DNA of 64,000 bases from Bradyrhizobium prioriisuperbiae. Lineage in GTDB: Bacteria > Pseudomonadota > Alphaproteobacteria > Rhizobiales > Xanthobacteraceae. Shown here piece after piece: positions 8,380-17,059 of this stretch. Made by a program: the position numbers and the translations under genes. The notes under the pieces were generated by a model. That model saw only the letters and a program-made list of their open reading frames with translations. It searched no databases and was not told where the DNA came from. The DNA is taken from NCBI RefSeq assembly GCF_032397745.1, contig NZ_CP135921.1:434001-498000 (forward strand), read 5' to 3'. The first letter of the stretch is position 1; every line of letters begins with the position of its first letter.

Positions 8380-8714
8380 AGGCTGCCGGTTCGCCGGCTA
8401 TGGAAATAAATGGCCGTCGCAATAAACCATTCGGACCCGGGGGCAGCACCCGGCGCCTCCACCAAAGCCCGTCAGCCGCGAACCAACAGTTCAAGAGCGG
8501 GTTTCGGCGGGGGCGAAACAGGATCGACGAGGGCGTAAAGGGCGTGTTTTTTCCCGGTATTGTTCCGCCGTTATCGGGCTCTGCAATAGTTGCAAACGAC
8601 AACTATGCTCCGGTTGCTCAGGCTGCGTAACGCAGTTTGAAAGACCATCTTGAAGTCCTGACGGGTTAAGCTCCGTCAGGCGGGGTTCGGAGGCACCTGG
8701 CAACAGAAGCCTCC
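8380..8714 (+). ncRNA. ssrA: tmRNA, circularly permuted (two-piece) form
   Basis: Rescues stalled ribosomes by adding a degradation tag. The acceptor piece comes first and ends CGCCTCC-A-CCA at 8464. An excised spacer of about 40 nt follows, then the coding piece beginning GGGGGCGAAACAGGATCGAC. GGGGGCG and CGCCTCC pair as the 7 bp acceptor stem, which proves the permuted arrangement. The tag reading frame (GCA at 8592 to TAA at 8630) encodes ANDNYAPVAQAA, an alphaproteobacterial tag. An early hairpin GCCGG-TTCG-CCGGC (8384-8397) belongs to the acceptor piece. The 3' end is a stem GGAGGC/GCCTCC (8689-8714) followed by a T-rich tract, a probable terminator. The exact mature ends are estimates. 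Confidence 0.95.
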
Positions 8715-8946
8715 ACTTTATTTATTTCCGAATTCGACAGTTTTTTGTATTTGACCCTGGTCACAGCCCCAGCTTCGACACAGGAATATCCCCAGTCCGC
8801 CCTCTGGAACCTGCTGACCTTCGATGTCCGGCGGGGTACGATGGAACAAAGTGCGAGTCGGATCGCTTTTCCGGTGTCGCGTGCCTCCCCTTCGCGGCTC
8901 GCGCCTGACGCGCCGTCCGCCAAACGACGATTGACTGGACCGACCG

Positions 8947-9471
8947 ATGCCGACCGATCACATTCGTTATGATGTCCTGGCGCGCGACGCGCTGCGCGGC
9001 GTGGTGCGCCGCGTGCTCACCGACGCCGCGACCCACGGCCTGCCCGGTGACCATCATTTCTACATCACGTTTCTGTCGAGGGCCGATGGCGTCAAGCTGT
9101 CGCCCCGCTTGCTCGCGCAGTACCCCCAGGAGATGACCATCATCCTGCAGCACCAGTTCTGGGACCTGATCGTGACCGACGAAAGGTTCGAGGTTGGGCT
9201 GTCGTTCGGCGGCACGCCCGAGCGGCTGGTGGTGCCGTTCGGCGCCATCAAGAGTTTCTTCGACCCGTCCGCCAAATTCGGGCTCGAGTTCGATCCGTCG
9301 GCGGCGGAGGCCGCGCTGGAAACCACGCCGGATGCCGAACCGGCCCTGCCCAGCCAGGCCGCAAGCGAGCCCAAGGACGGCGCCAAGTCCGAGAGCGAGC
9401 CGGATGACGAGCCGACCAAGCCCACCGAGGGCGCCGAGGTGGTGCGGCTCGATCGTTTCCGCAAGAAGTGA
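8947..9471 (+). CDS. sspB: SspB, ClpXP adaptor for ssrA-tagged proteins
   Basis: Binds the tmRNA-encoded tag and tethers tagged proteins to the ClpXP protease. The 174-residue product has the alpha-type SspB fold region (HIRYDVLARDALRGVVRRVL, HHFYITFL, GVKLSPRLLAQYPQEMTIIL, FWDLIVTDERFEVGLSFGG) over residues 1-115. A long acidic, proline-rich, probably disordered linker follows, ending in VVRLDRFRKK, the C-terminal ClpX-binding tail. The gene lies about 230 bp downstream of ssrA on the same strand, so tag and tag receptor are neighbours. The ATG at 8947 fits the family N-terminus, but no strong Shine-Dalgarno sequence is visible. Confidence 0.92.
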   Translation: MPTDHIRYDVLARDALRGVVRRVLTDAATHGLPGDHHFYITFLSRADGVKLSPRLLAQYPQEMTIILQHQFWDLIVTDERFEVGLSFGGTPERLVVPFGAIKSFFDPSAKFGLEFDPSAAEAALETTPDAEPALPSQAASEPKDGAKSESEPDDEPTKPTEGAEVVRLDRFRKK

Positions 9472-9483
9472 AGTAAAGCCGGA

Positions 9484-9610
9484 TTAGAGCTATCCGTTCC
9501 GATAGAATCGGAGCGGAAGCTCCAGATTGCTGTTTTGACGCGTTTTCTCCGCGCAAACGCTTCGCGTTTGTCGCGGGGGAACCGGTGCCCACTTCGCTGG
9601 AAAACGCTTT
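9484..9610. repeat. Intergenic palindromic repeat, copy 2 (long form)
   Basis: Same element as at 4988: TTAGAGC start, hairpin around CCGTTCCGATAGAATCGGAG, linker TTTTGACGCGTTTTCT, then an extra hairpin GCAAACGCTTCGCGTTTG absent from copy 1, and tail CCACTTCGCTGGAAAACGC. It starts 13 bp after the sspB stop and ends about 90 bp before fumC, in the plus orientation like the other two copies. Confidence 0.85.
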
Positions 9611-9702
9611 GCCTGTTTCGATGAATTCTTTGCCGGCCGGCTTCCGCCGGCCTGTGGCTGTCTATAGGTAGGGCACACCTGCTCACCTGATGGACGGACC
9701 TC

Positions 9703-11112
9703 ATGGCACGCGCACCGAAGGCAAACCCAACCCGCACCGAGACCGATACGTTCGGGCCGATCGAGGTCGCCGCCGACCGCTATTGGGGCGCGCAAACCGA
9801 GCGTTCCCGCAACAATTTCCGGATCGGCGGCGAGCGCATGCCGCAGCCGATCATCCGGGCGCTGGCCGTCGTCAAGCTCGCCGCCGCGGAGACCAACCGC
9901 GAACTCGGCCTGCTCGATCCCAAGCTGGCCGATGCCATTGGCCGCGCGGCACGCGAGGTAATCGACGGCACGCTCAACGATCATTTCCCGCTGGTGGTCT
10001 GGCAGACCGGCTCCGGCACCCAGACCAACATGAACGTCAATGAGGTGATCTCGAACCGCGCCATCGAACTGCTCAGCGGCACCCGTGGCAGCAAGAAACC
10101 GGTGCACCCCAACGACCACGTCAATATGAGCCAGTCGTCGAACGACAGCTTCCCGACGGCGATGCATATCGCCGCCGCCGAGCGCATTCACACCGACCTA
10201 CTGCCGGCACTGAACCATCTGCTCACCGCGCTCAAGGCGAAAGAGAAAGAGTTTGCCAAGATCGTCAAGATCGGCCGCACCCACACCCAGGATGCCACAC
10301 CGCTGACGCTGGGACAGGAGTTCTCCGGTTACGCCGCCCAGATCGCTAGCGGCATGGCGCGGATCCGCCTCGCCGTGAAGGAATTGTACGCGCTGGCGCA
10401 AGGCGGCACCGCGGTCGGCACCGGCCTCAATGCCAAGCCGCGTTTTGCCAAGCTGTTTGCCAAACACGCAGCCGTGATCACAAAGCTGCCGTTCATCACC
10501 GCGCCGAACAAGTTCGAAGCGCTGGCGTCGAACGACGCTTATGTCGCGGTGCACGGCGCGATCAATTCCGCCGCCACCGGCCTGTTCAAGATCGCCAACG
10601 ACATTCGCCTGCTCGGTTCCGGCCCGCGCTCGGGATTGGGTGAACTGATCCTGCCGGAGAACGAGCCGGGCTCTTCGATCATGCCGGGCAAGGTCAATCC
10701 GACCCAGTGCGAAGCCCTGACCATGGTGTGCTGCCAGGTGTTCGGCAACGAAACCACCATCACGGTGGCCGGCAGCCAGGGGCATTTCGAGCTCAACGTC
10801 TACAAGCCCGTGCTGGCACATTGTATGCTACAGTCGATCGGGTTGATTGCGGATGCGGCGCGCTCTTTCACGGACCATTGCGTCACCGGCATCCGCGCCG
10901 ACGAAAAGCGGATCCAGGACCTGATGCAACGCTCGCTGATGCTCGTCACCGCGCTGGCTCCAAAGATCGGTTACGACAGTGCCGCCAAGGTCGCCAAGAC
11001 GGCCCACGCCAACGGAACCACACTGCGCGAAGAGGCGGTACGGCTCGGCTTTGTCAGCGCCGCCGAATTCGATCGACTGGTGAAGCCGGACAAAATGACG
11101 CAGCCGGGATGA
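9703..11112 (+). CDS. fumC: Fumarate hydratase, class II
   Basis: Interconverts fumarate and L-malate in the TCA cycle. The 469-residue length fits class II fumarases. Visible motifs are [18 protein letters not shown] at the N-terminus, [58 protein letters not shown] and the superfamily signature [13 protein letters not shown] carrying the catalytic serine. Cytosolic, heat-stable, iron-independent form. The first residues are lysine/threonine-rich but otherwise normal. It is followed after about 190 bp by a DUF4169 gene. Confidence 0.97.
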   Translation: MARAPKANPTRTETDTFGPIEVAADRYWGAQTERSRNNFRIGGERMPQPIIRALAVVKLAAAETNRELGLLDPKLADAIGRAAREVIDGTLNDHFPLVVWQTGSGTQTNMNVNEVISNRAIELLSGTRGSKKPVHPNDHVNMSQSSNDSFPTAMHIAAAERIHTDLLPALNHLLTALKAKEKEFAKIVKIGRTHTQDATPLTLGQEFSGYAAQIASGMARIRLAVKELYALAQGGTAVGTGLNAKPRFAKLFAKHAAVITKLPFITAPNKFEALASNDAYVAVHGAINSAATGLFKIANDIRLLGSGPRSGLGELILPENEPGSSIMPGKVNPTQCEALTMVCCQVFGNETTITVAGSQGHFELNVYKPVLAHCMLQSIGLIADAARSFTDHCVTGIRADEKRIQDLMQRSLMLVTALAPKIGYDSAAKVAKTAHANGTTLREEAVRLGFVSAAEFDRLVKPDKMTQPG

Positions 11113-11300
11113 TCCCCCGGACATCACTTGTTGATCTAAATGGCCTGACGAAGCACTGATGTCGCGACTAAAGTTGAACGGCGCCCCCGTTGCGAAATGC
11201 TGCGTGAGTCGCAGACTCGTGGTGCCGAGCTGGTGAAATCGGAACTTGCGGCGTCGCGGACGGAATCCAGTCCGCCGCGACAGGCTCATAAGGAGTGACC

Positions 11301-11489
11301 GTGGGCGAAGTTGTGAACCTGAACCGCGTCAGGAAGCGGGTCGCGCGAGAGCAAGCGAAGAAAGAGGCCGACGCCAACCGCATCAAGTTCGGGCGCAGCA
11401 AGACCGAGCGAACCATCGACGAGACGACAACCCGACGGCAGGACTCTTTGCTGGAGCAGCACCGGATCGATCGCGAGGACGAAACATGA
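11301..11489 (+). CDS. DUF4169 family small basic protein
   Basis: A 62-residue, strongly charged, helical protein starting MGEVVNLNRVRKRVAREQAK and continuing with NRIKFGRSKTERT, characteristic of the DUF4169 family. The start is a GTG at 11301 with AAGGAG 5 nt upstream; an in-frame GTG at 11295 lies inside the Shine-Dalgarno sequence and is unlikely. The stop overlaps the start of the following ribbon-helix-helix gene (ATGA), so the two are translationally coupled. Function unknown; the basic N-terminal repeats of Arg and Lys might contact nucleic acid or the partner protein. Confidence 0.8.
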   Translation: MGEVVNLNRVRKRVAREQAKKEADANRIKFGRSKTERTIDETTTRRQDSLLEQHRIDREDET

Positions 11490-11785
11490 AATCCCCCGTC
11501 GTGAAACGCTCGATTGTCGTCGCTGGTCATAAAACCAGCGTCAGCCTCGAAGAGGCCTTCTGGAACGGCATGAAGGAGATCTCCAGCGAGCGCGACCTGA
11601 CGCTGTCGGAACTGGTGGGCGAAATCGACGGTCATCGCCAGCAGGGGAACCTGTCCTCCGCCATTCGGCTGTTCGTGCTCGACTACTTTCGCAAGCGTGC
11701 AAGCGGCTCGGCGAAAACTACTGATGGAAAATCGAGCGACAATACGGATGCGGCTGCGCAAATGTCCCATCAGGAAAATACCTGA
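11486..11785 (+). CDS. Ribbon-helix-helix domain protein (copy 1)
   Basis: A 99-residue protein with an RHH_4-type DNA-binding domain over residues 5-75: the strand KRSIVVAGHKTSVSLEEAFW, helix LTLSELVGEIDGHR and second helix NLSSAIRLFVLDYFRKRA. The C-terminal 25 residues are polar and probably disordered. The gene overlaps the DUF4169 gene by 4 bp. A close paralogue lies 264 bp downstream, sharing HKTSVSLE-AFW, TLS, ID-HR and NLSSAIRLFVL. Probably a dimeric transcription factor; targets unknown, with autoregulation possible. Confidence 0.82.
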   Translation: MKSPVVKRSIVVAGHKTSVSLEEAFWNGMKEISSERDLTLSELVGEIDGHRQQGNLSSAIRLFVLDYFRKRASGSAKTTDGKSSDNTDAAAQMSHQENT

Positions 11786-12048
11786 GGCCAGCGTCACGAT
11801 CGTGTCTCTCTCTTAGGTTGTTTACCGAATATCAACGGTAGTCGAAGTGGGTTACGTTATACCCACATCGCATCGTTTGTTGTGTGATTCCGATGCGACG
11901 GGGCCGAGACGGCGCCGTGAAGCGTCTCTCTCTTCCCACCCATTCTTACCGCGAAACGGTTCGCGTCCGATGAGCATTCATCGTGCGCAAGTGATGATGC
12001 TTGGCCGCGAACAGACTTTGGCAACGAATTGGACAAAGGAGTTGGGGC

Positions 12049-12372
12049 ATGGAGACCGAAAGAGCAGCATCCGAACACGGCGGACCCGTCGAAAAGGAAT
12101 TTGCCGTTGTCAAACGATCGGTCGTCGTTGATGGCCACAAAACCAGCGTCAGTCTCGAGGATGCGTTCTGGCGCAGCCTGAAGGATATTGCGGCGCGACG
12201 CGGCATGACGCTGTCGACGCAGATCGCCGTGATCGACCAGCACCGCAAAACCAACAATCTGTCATCGGCGATCCGGCTGTTCGTGCTGGAACACTTCCGC
12301 GCCCGTGCGCTCAGCGCCGTCTTCATCGGCGAGCGCCAGGGCATGCCGCGCGGCCTGGAACCGCGCGCATAA
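12049..12372 (+). CDS. Ribbon-helix-helix domain protein (copy 2)
   Basis: A 107-residue paralogue of the gene at 11486. It has a 20-residue N-terminal extension (METERAASEHGGPVEKEFAV) before the shared VKRSVVVDGHKTSVSLEDAF core, then MTLSTQIAVIDQHR and NLSSAIRLFVLEHFRARA. The start ATG at 12049 has AAGGAG 7 nt upstream. Unlike copy 1 it has no DUF4169 gene in front and possesses its own 264 bp upstream region, so it is probably transcribed separately. A strong hairpin follows the stop. DNA-binding role inferred from the fold; targets unknown. Confidence 0.82.
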   Translation: METERAASEHGGPVEKEFAVVKRSVVVDGHKTSVSLEDAFWRSLKDIAARRGMTLSTQIAVIDQHRKTNNLSSAIRLFVLEHFRARALSAVFIGERQGMPRGLEPRA

Positions 12373-12383
12373 AGCTGACGAGC

Positions 12384-12420
12384 ATTGCGCGCGCCCTCCG
12401 TTGAGACGGGCGCGCGCAAT
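12384..12420 (+). terminator. GC-rich hairpin after the second RHH gene
   Basis: ATTGCGCGCGCCC (12384-12396) pairs perfectly with GGGCGCGCGCAAT (12408-12420), 11 bp after the RHH stop. There is no T-run, so it is a terminator or RNA-stabilising hairpin rather than a textbook intrinsic terminator. Confidence 0.6.
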
Positions 12421-12605
12421 GGCCGGGGTGATGAATTCACCCCGGGTATCGCTATCGATAGCGGCATCGTGATCCAACTGCAGGCTGCGCTCCGGCAGCG
12501 GCCCGCAACCAACGGATTTCCATTTTTTCAGCGCCTCGTTGTTGATGCACGTCAGCACGTCCGGACCTATAGTCTGCTGGTACGTCCAGAGGCGCGATCA
12601 TCCCC

Positions 12606-13448
12606 GTGAGCGAATTCCTGATCCGGACCATGCGGCCGGACGATATCTCGACCGCCGTGAATTGGGCGGCGGCGGAAGGCTGGAACCCCGGCCTTGCCGA
12701 CGACGCCTGTTTCGCCACGGTTGATCCGGAAGGCTTCCTGATCGGCGAGCTCGACGGGGTCGCGGCCGCAACCATCTCCTGCGTCAATTACGACGCGAGC
12801 TTTGCCTTCCTCGGCTTCTACATGGTGCGCGCGGACTTGCGTGGCCACGGCTACGGACTGCGCGTATGGGACGCCGCCATCGCGCACGCCGGAACGCGTG
12901 TGATCGGGCTCGACGGCGTCGTGGCGCAGCAGCAAAACTACAAGAAGTCAGGGTTCGCGTTCGCTTATGCCAATGTCCGGTACGGCGGGACCGTCGCCGC
13001 TCCACCAGCGCCGCAAGCCGGTGTCATTCCGCTCACCGAACTCCCGCTGGCAACCGTGGAGGCCTCCGACGCCATGGTGTTCCCGGCTTCACGCACGGCG
13101 TTTCTGCGCGGGTGGATCAACGCACCCGGACATATCGGTTGCGCGCTGGTGCGCGACGGCGAACTTGCCGGCTGGGGCGTGATCCGCCCCTGCCGAAGGG
13201 GTCACAAGATCGGGCCGCTGGTGGCTGACAGCCGCGGCGCCGCCGAGACCGTTCTCTCGGCTTTGCTGGCCCGCGCCGGAGGCGGCGAGATCTTTCTCGA
13301 TATTCCCGGCACCAACCGAGACGCGATCGCGCTGGCGCAAGATCTGGGTCTTGCGCCAGTGTTTGAGACTGCGCGCATGTATACCGGCAAGATTCCATCG
13401 TTACGGCTGGATCGGCTGTTCGGCGTCACCACCTTCGAGTTGGGCTAA
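12606..13448 (+). CDS. GNAT-family acetyltransferase with C-terminal second acetyltransferase-like domain
   Basis: The 280-residue protein has an N-terminal GNAT domain (residues 1-130) with the acetyl-CoA-binding run FLGFYMVRADLRGHGYGLRV and the later NYKKSGFAFAYANVRYGG. A Pro/Ala linker leads to a second domain of the Acetyltransf_18 type (SRTAFLRGWINAPG, CALVRDGELAGWGVIRPCRR, KIGPLVADS). This two-domain layout is common in soil bacteria; the substrate is unknown. The start is a GTG at 12606 (MSEFLIRTMRPDDIS). It is separated from its neighbours by a terminator-like hairpin upstream and a convergent exporter gene downstream. Confidence 0.82.
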   Translation: MSEFLIRTMRPDDISTAVNWAAAEGWNPGLADDACFATVDPEGFLIGELDGVAAATISCVNYDASFAFLGFYMVRADLRGHGYGLRVWDAAIAHAGTRVIGLDGVVAQQQNYKKSGFAFAYANVRYGGTVAAPPAPQAGVIPLTELPLATVEASDAMVFPASRTAFLRGWINAPGHIGCALVRDGELAGWGVIRPCRRGHKIGPLVADSRGAAETVLSALLARAGGGEIFLDIPGTNRDAIALAQDLGLAPVFETARMYTGKIPSLRLDRLFGVTTFELG

Positions 13449-13470
13449 AGCTAGCACCCGCCAGTGGCGC

Positions 13471-14667
13471 TCAAACCGCCACCTCCACCGCGCGCGGCCG
13501 CACCCCCACCCCGATAATCAGCCCCGCCAGCAGCAGCACCAGCGCACTGGCCGTAAACACGCCGGTGATGCCGCTGAGGTCGAACAGCATCCCACCGCCG
13601 GCAGCCCCCAAGGTAATGGCGAGTTGGACCGCCGCGACCAGCAGACCGCCGGCGCTTTCGGCCTGATCAGGGACGGTGCGGGTGAGCCAGGTGGACCACG
13701 CCACCGGCACCGCGCCGAACGCCAGCCCCCAGAGCACGACCATCACCGCATCCGCGACTGCGTTCATCGGGGCAACAAGGCTCAATCCGAGGACGCCCAT
13801 CAGAAGCGGCATCGCGAGCAAGGTCAGCCGCAGGCTGCGCTCCAACAGCGGGCCCGCCAGCAGCGTGCCGAGGAAATTGGCCACCCCGAAGCCGAGCAGG
13901 ATGGCGGAGACGACGCTGATGCCGACAACGACGCTCTCGAGGAAGGGGCGAATATAGGTGAAGAACGCGAAATGCCCGGTGAACACCAGCATTGCGGCGA
14001 GCATGCCGAGCCCGACCCCGGGTCGGACCAGCACGTCGACCAAGGTGCGCAGGCGGCTGTCGCCGCTCGGCGCCATGCTGGGCAAGGTGAAGACCTGCGT
14101 GACCAGCGTCACCACACCGAGCGCTGTGGCGATGAGGAATACGTTGCGCCAGCCGATCATGTCGCCGAGATAACTGCCGACCGGGGCGGCCAGGATGGTG
14201 GCGGCGGAGACACCGCTGAAGATCATCGACAGCGCACGCGGCACCAGCGCCTGCGGCACGAGGCGCATGGCGACCGCCGCGGACATGGTCCAGAAACCGC
14301 CGATGGCGGCGCCGAGCAGCACGCGCCCGAGCAGCAGCCAGGACAGCGACGGCGCGAAAGCCACAATCAGATTGGAGATGATCAGGAGCACCGAAAACGC
14401 CAGCAGCACGCGCCTCCGGTCGATGCGCCGCGTCGCGGCCGAGATCAGCAGGCTGGTCACCATCGCCACCGCCGCTGTCGCGGTCACCGCCTGGCCAGCC
14501 AAACCTTCGGTGATGCCGAGATCCGCGGCCATCGGCGTCAACAGGCTGGCGGGGAGAAACTCCGCTGTCACCAGGCCGAAAACGCCGAGTGTCATGGCTC
14601 CCACCGCACCCCAGGCCGGCGTGTCGCCCGTCCGATCCTCTCCAGCCGCCTGCACCGATGCGCTCAT
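13471..14667 (-). CDS. nepI: MFS exporter of the DHA1 family, NepI-like (purine ribonucleoside efflux)
   Basis: The 398-residue transporter has 12 hydrophobic segments. It closely resembles E. coli NepI over its length: VTAEFLPASLLTPMAADLGI, LLGAAIGGFWTMSAAVAMRL, GSYLGDMIGWRNVFLIATAL, GHFAFFTYIRPFLES and PVAWSTWLTRTVPDQAESAG all have direct counterparts. NepI exports inosine and related purine ribonucleosides by proton antiport; the substrate here is inferred. The ATG at 14667 has GGAGAG just upstream; an in-frame ATG at 14679 is less likely. It is divergent from an AraC-type regulator 82 bp away, which probably controls it. Confidence 0.8.
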   Translation of the reverse strand: MSASVQAAGEDRTGDTPAWGAVGAMTLGVFGLVTAEFLPASLLTPMAADLGITEGLAGQAVTATAAVAMVTSLLISAATRRIDRRRVLLAFSVLLIISNLIVAFAPSLSWLLLGRVLLGAAIGGFWTMSAAVAMRLVPQALVPRALSMIFSGVSAATILAAPVGSYLGDMIGWRNVFLIATALGVVTLVTQVFTLPSMAPSGDSRLRTLVDVLVRPGVGLGMLAAMLVFTGHFAFFTYIRPFLESVVVGISVVSAILLGFGVANFLGTLLAGPLLERSLRLTLLAMPLLMGVLGLSLVAPMNAVADAVMVVLWGLAFGAVPVAWSTWLTRTVPDQAESAGGLLVAAVQLAITLGAAGGGMLFDLSGITGVFTASALVLLLAGLIIGVGVRPRAVEVAV

Positions 14668-14749
14668 TGGTCTCTCCATTCGCGAAGACGTGTTTGCACC
14701 GCAGCACATAGGGTGGTTTTCCCGGACGATCTATGCCATATAGTCCGAA

Positions 14750-15748
14750 ATGCTTGATCGAAAGTCCGACAATGGCAAGCCGGCGGAGGCGACGCCCCTC
14801 CCCGCCGACCTCGTGAGCGAACTGCTTATGGGGATGCGTCTGGTTGGCCTGTCGTATCGCCGCATCCAGATCACGCCCCCGTTCGGGCTGCGCTTCGGCG
14901 CGGTGGAGGGGCGGGCGCAATTCCATTTTGTCGCGCGCGGCCCGGTGTTCCTGCGCTGTGCCGACGGCACGATCAACCCACTGAGCACCGGCGATGCGGT
15001 GCTGCTGCCGCAGGGTGGCACCCACGATCTCGTCTCTCAGCCGGACCTGCCTTGCCGCCATGTCACCGCACTCGAAAGCGTCCCGATCTGCAGGAGCATC
15101 GACGCGATCCAGGCCTGCGGCGACACCGCCTGCGATGGCACAGGCGTGCTGATCTTCTCCGGCTGCATGGAATTCGACCTCGGCAGCATGCACCCGCTGG
15201 TCGCGCTCATGCCGGGCATGATGTTCGTCGGCACGCTGCTGGAGCGTTATCCCGAAATCCTGCCGATGCTGGAGGCCATGGAGCGCGAAGCTCGCGGCGA
15301 GCGCGCCGGCTTTGCCGGGATTCTGGCGCGGCTTGCGGACGTGGTGTCGGCCTTCATCGTCCGCGCCTGGGTTGAATGCGGCTGCGGCGAGTCCAATGGC
15401 TGGGTGGCGGCGCTGCGCGACCCGCGGCTCGGCCGCGTGATCGCGGCACTGCACCGCGAGCCGGGCCGAAACTGGACCGTGGCCGAGCTTGCAACCGTGA
15501 TGGGCAGTTCACGCTCGGTGTTCGCCGAGCGCTTCCTGGAGGTTACCGGCATGACGCCGCTGCGCTATCTCACCGAGCTGCGGATGCGGCTGGCGGCGCA
15601 ATGGATCGGCCGCGACCACCTGCCGATCGACGCCGTCGCCGAGCGCCTGGGCTATGGCTCGCAGGCCGCCTTCAGCCGCGCCTTCAAGCGGGTGATCGGC
15701 AACCCGCCGGGCGCAACACGCACAAGTGCGAATGCACCGGGCGCGTGA
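14750..15748 (+). CDS. AraC-family transcriptional regulator with cupin sensor domain
   Basis: A 332-residue regulator. Residues about 20-200 form an AraC-type cupin sensor (FVARGPVFLRC, GDAVLLPQGGTHDLVSQPD). Residues about 225-325 hold the double helix-turn-helix domain: WTVAELATVMGSSRSVFAER, then MTPLRYLTELRMRLAAQWI, and the second HTH VAERLGYGSQAAFSRAFKRV. This cupin_6/HTH_18 layout is typical of regulators that sit divergently next to the exporter or enzyme they control, here the NepI-like exporter 82 bp away. The ligand is unknown. Its 3' end nearly abuts the convergent threonine aldolase gene (5 bp gap). Confidence 0.88.
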   Translation: MLDRKSDNGKPAEATPLPADLVSELLMGMRLVGLSYRRIQITPPFGLRFGAVEGRAQFHFVARGPVFLRCADGTINPLSTGDAVLLPQGGTHDLVSQPDLPCRHVTALESVPICRSIDAIQACGDTACDGTGVLIFSGCMEFDLGSMHPLVALMPGMMFVGTLLERYPEILPMLEAMEREARGERAGFAGILARLADVVSAFIVRAWVECGCGESNGWVAALRDPRLGRVIAALHREPGRNWTVAELATVMGSSRSVFAERFLEVTGMTPLRYLTELRMRLAAQWIGRDHLPIDAVAERLGYGSQAAFSRAFKRVIGNPPGATRTSANAPGA

Positions 15749-15753
15749 TCAGC

Positions 15754-16788
15754 TCACGCCGCCGTTATCTGCCTGATGTCGGCGGCGAGTTGATCGACGC
15801 GCTGGGCATCCGCATCCCAGGCGAACATGAAGCGGGCGCCGCCGCCGATGAAGGTGTAGAAGCGCCAGCCGCGCTCGCGCAGGGTCGCGAGTTTCGCCTC
15901 CGGCATCCGCACGAACACCGCATTGGCCTGTGGCGGGAACATGATGTCCACCCCGCCCAGCCCCTCGATCTGCCGCAGCAGACGCTTCGCGCAGGCGTTG
16001 CCATGCTCGCCGTTGCGCAGCCAGGCGCCGGTGTCCAGCATGCCGACCCAGGGTGCGGCGAGAAAACGCATTTTCGAGGCGAGCTGCCCCGCCTGCTTGC
16101 AACGGTAATCGAAATCTTCCGCCAGCTTCGGATCGAAAAACAAGATGGCTTCGCCCGCGGCCATGCCGTTCTTGGTGCCGCCGAAGCACAATACGTCGAC
16201 GCCGGCGCGCCAGGTCATGTCGGCCGGGCTGCAGCCGAGGCTGGCGCAGGCGTTGGCGAACCGCGCGCCGTCCATGTGCAGATGCAGGCCGAGCTCGCGG
16301 CAGGTAGCGGAGATCGCGCGGATCTCCTCAACGCTGTAGACCAGCCCGGTCTCGGTCGGCTGGGTGATCGTCACCACCCGCGGCTTGGGAAAATGAATGT
16401 CACTGCGGTTGGTGGCGATGGCGCGGATCGCCTGCGGCGTCAGCTTGCCGTCGGCGGACGGCGCCACCAGCAGCTTCGAGCCGTTGGAGAAGAACTCCGG
16501 TGCGCCACATTCGTCGGTTTCCACATGAGCTGCCTCCGAGCAGATCACGCTGTGATACGACTGGCACAGCGCCGCCAGTGCCAGCGAGTTCGCCGCGGTG
16601 CCGTTAAAGGCAAAGAACACCTCGCACTCGGTCGCAAACAGCGCACGGAAGGCATCCGACGCCTTTTCGGTCCAGTGATCGTCGCCATAAGCGGGCGCGT
16701 GGCCCTGATTGGCCGCGGCCATCGCCTGCCAGGCTTCCGGACAGATGCCGGAATAGTTGTCGCTCGCAAATTGCTGGGATTCGTTCAT
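15754..16788 (-). CDS. Low-specificity L-threonine aldolase (PLP enzyme)
   Basis: Cleaves L-threonine or allo-threonine to glycine and acetaldehyde. The 344-residue protein begins MNESQQFASDNYSGICPEAW, has FAFNGTAANSLALAALC, the substrate-loop HVETDECGAPEFF, LHMDGARFANACASLG and the PLP-lysine motif VLCFGGTKNGMAAGEAILFF. These match beta-eliminating lyase-type threonine aldolases. The ATG at 16788 has AGAGG about 5 nt upstream; a start 30 bp earlier is possible but lacks a Shine-Dalgarno sequence. Cytosolic. Its convergent neighbour is the AraC gene; a cupin gene is divergent. Confidence 0.92.
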   Translation of the reverse strand: MNESQQFASDNYSGICPEAWQAMAAANQGHAPAYGDDHWTEKASDAFRALFATECEVFFAFNGTAANSLALAALCQSYHSVICSEAAHVETDECGAPEFFSNGSKLLVAPSADGKLTPQAIRAIATNRSDIHFPKPRVVTITQPTETGLVYSVEEIRAISATCRELGLHLHMDGARFANACASLGCSPADMTWRAGVDVLCFGGTKNGMAAGEAILFFDPKLAEDFDYRCKQAGQLASKMRFLAAPWVGMLDTGAWLRNGEHGNACAKRLLRQIEGLGGVDIMFPPQANAVFVRMPEAKLATLRERGWRFYTFIGGGARFMFAWDADAQRVDQLAADIRQITAA

Positions 16789-17059
16789 CACGCACCTCTG
16801 GCCAATCTCATCCATCATGGGAAAGGGCGATGCGAGGCGGTCCCGTTTGGTTGCCGGATCGGCCGCATCTCCCTGTTGTCGCAGGGAACGCCACCTTGCT
16901 CGGGAGCAGGTTGGCGTTGAGCATCAGCTCAACTCTTGATGGTGCGCATGGCATAAACGGGAAAATCGGCTCTGGCAAGAGCTCACGGCCTGTTGCTTCG
17001 CCATGGCAGGCCTTTCGCCGCAGGGTCTGCTAGGCTCGCGGCAAACAGAGAGGTTCAGC

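Noticed and set aside
8380..8714. ssrA as an integration site for a genomic island
   Set aside because: No integrase, no direct repeat of the tmRNA 3' end and no phage-like genes are nearby.
11301..12372. DUF4169/RHH pair as a toxin-antitoxin module
   Set aside because: The DUF4169 protein has no toxin-like fold or motif, and the RHH proteins have no C-terminal toxin-neutralising region that can be recognised.
13667..15454. Long minus-strand frame (about 595 codons) across the NepI and AraC genes
   Set aside because: It crosses two divergent real genes and their promoter region in a shadow frame; the protein is low-complexity Arg/Ala/Gly.
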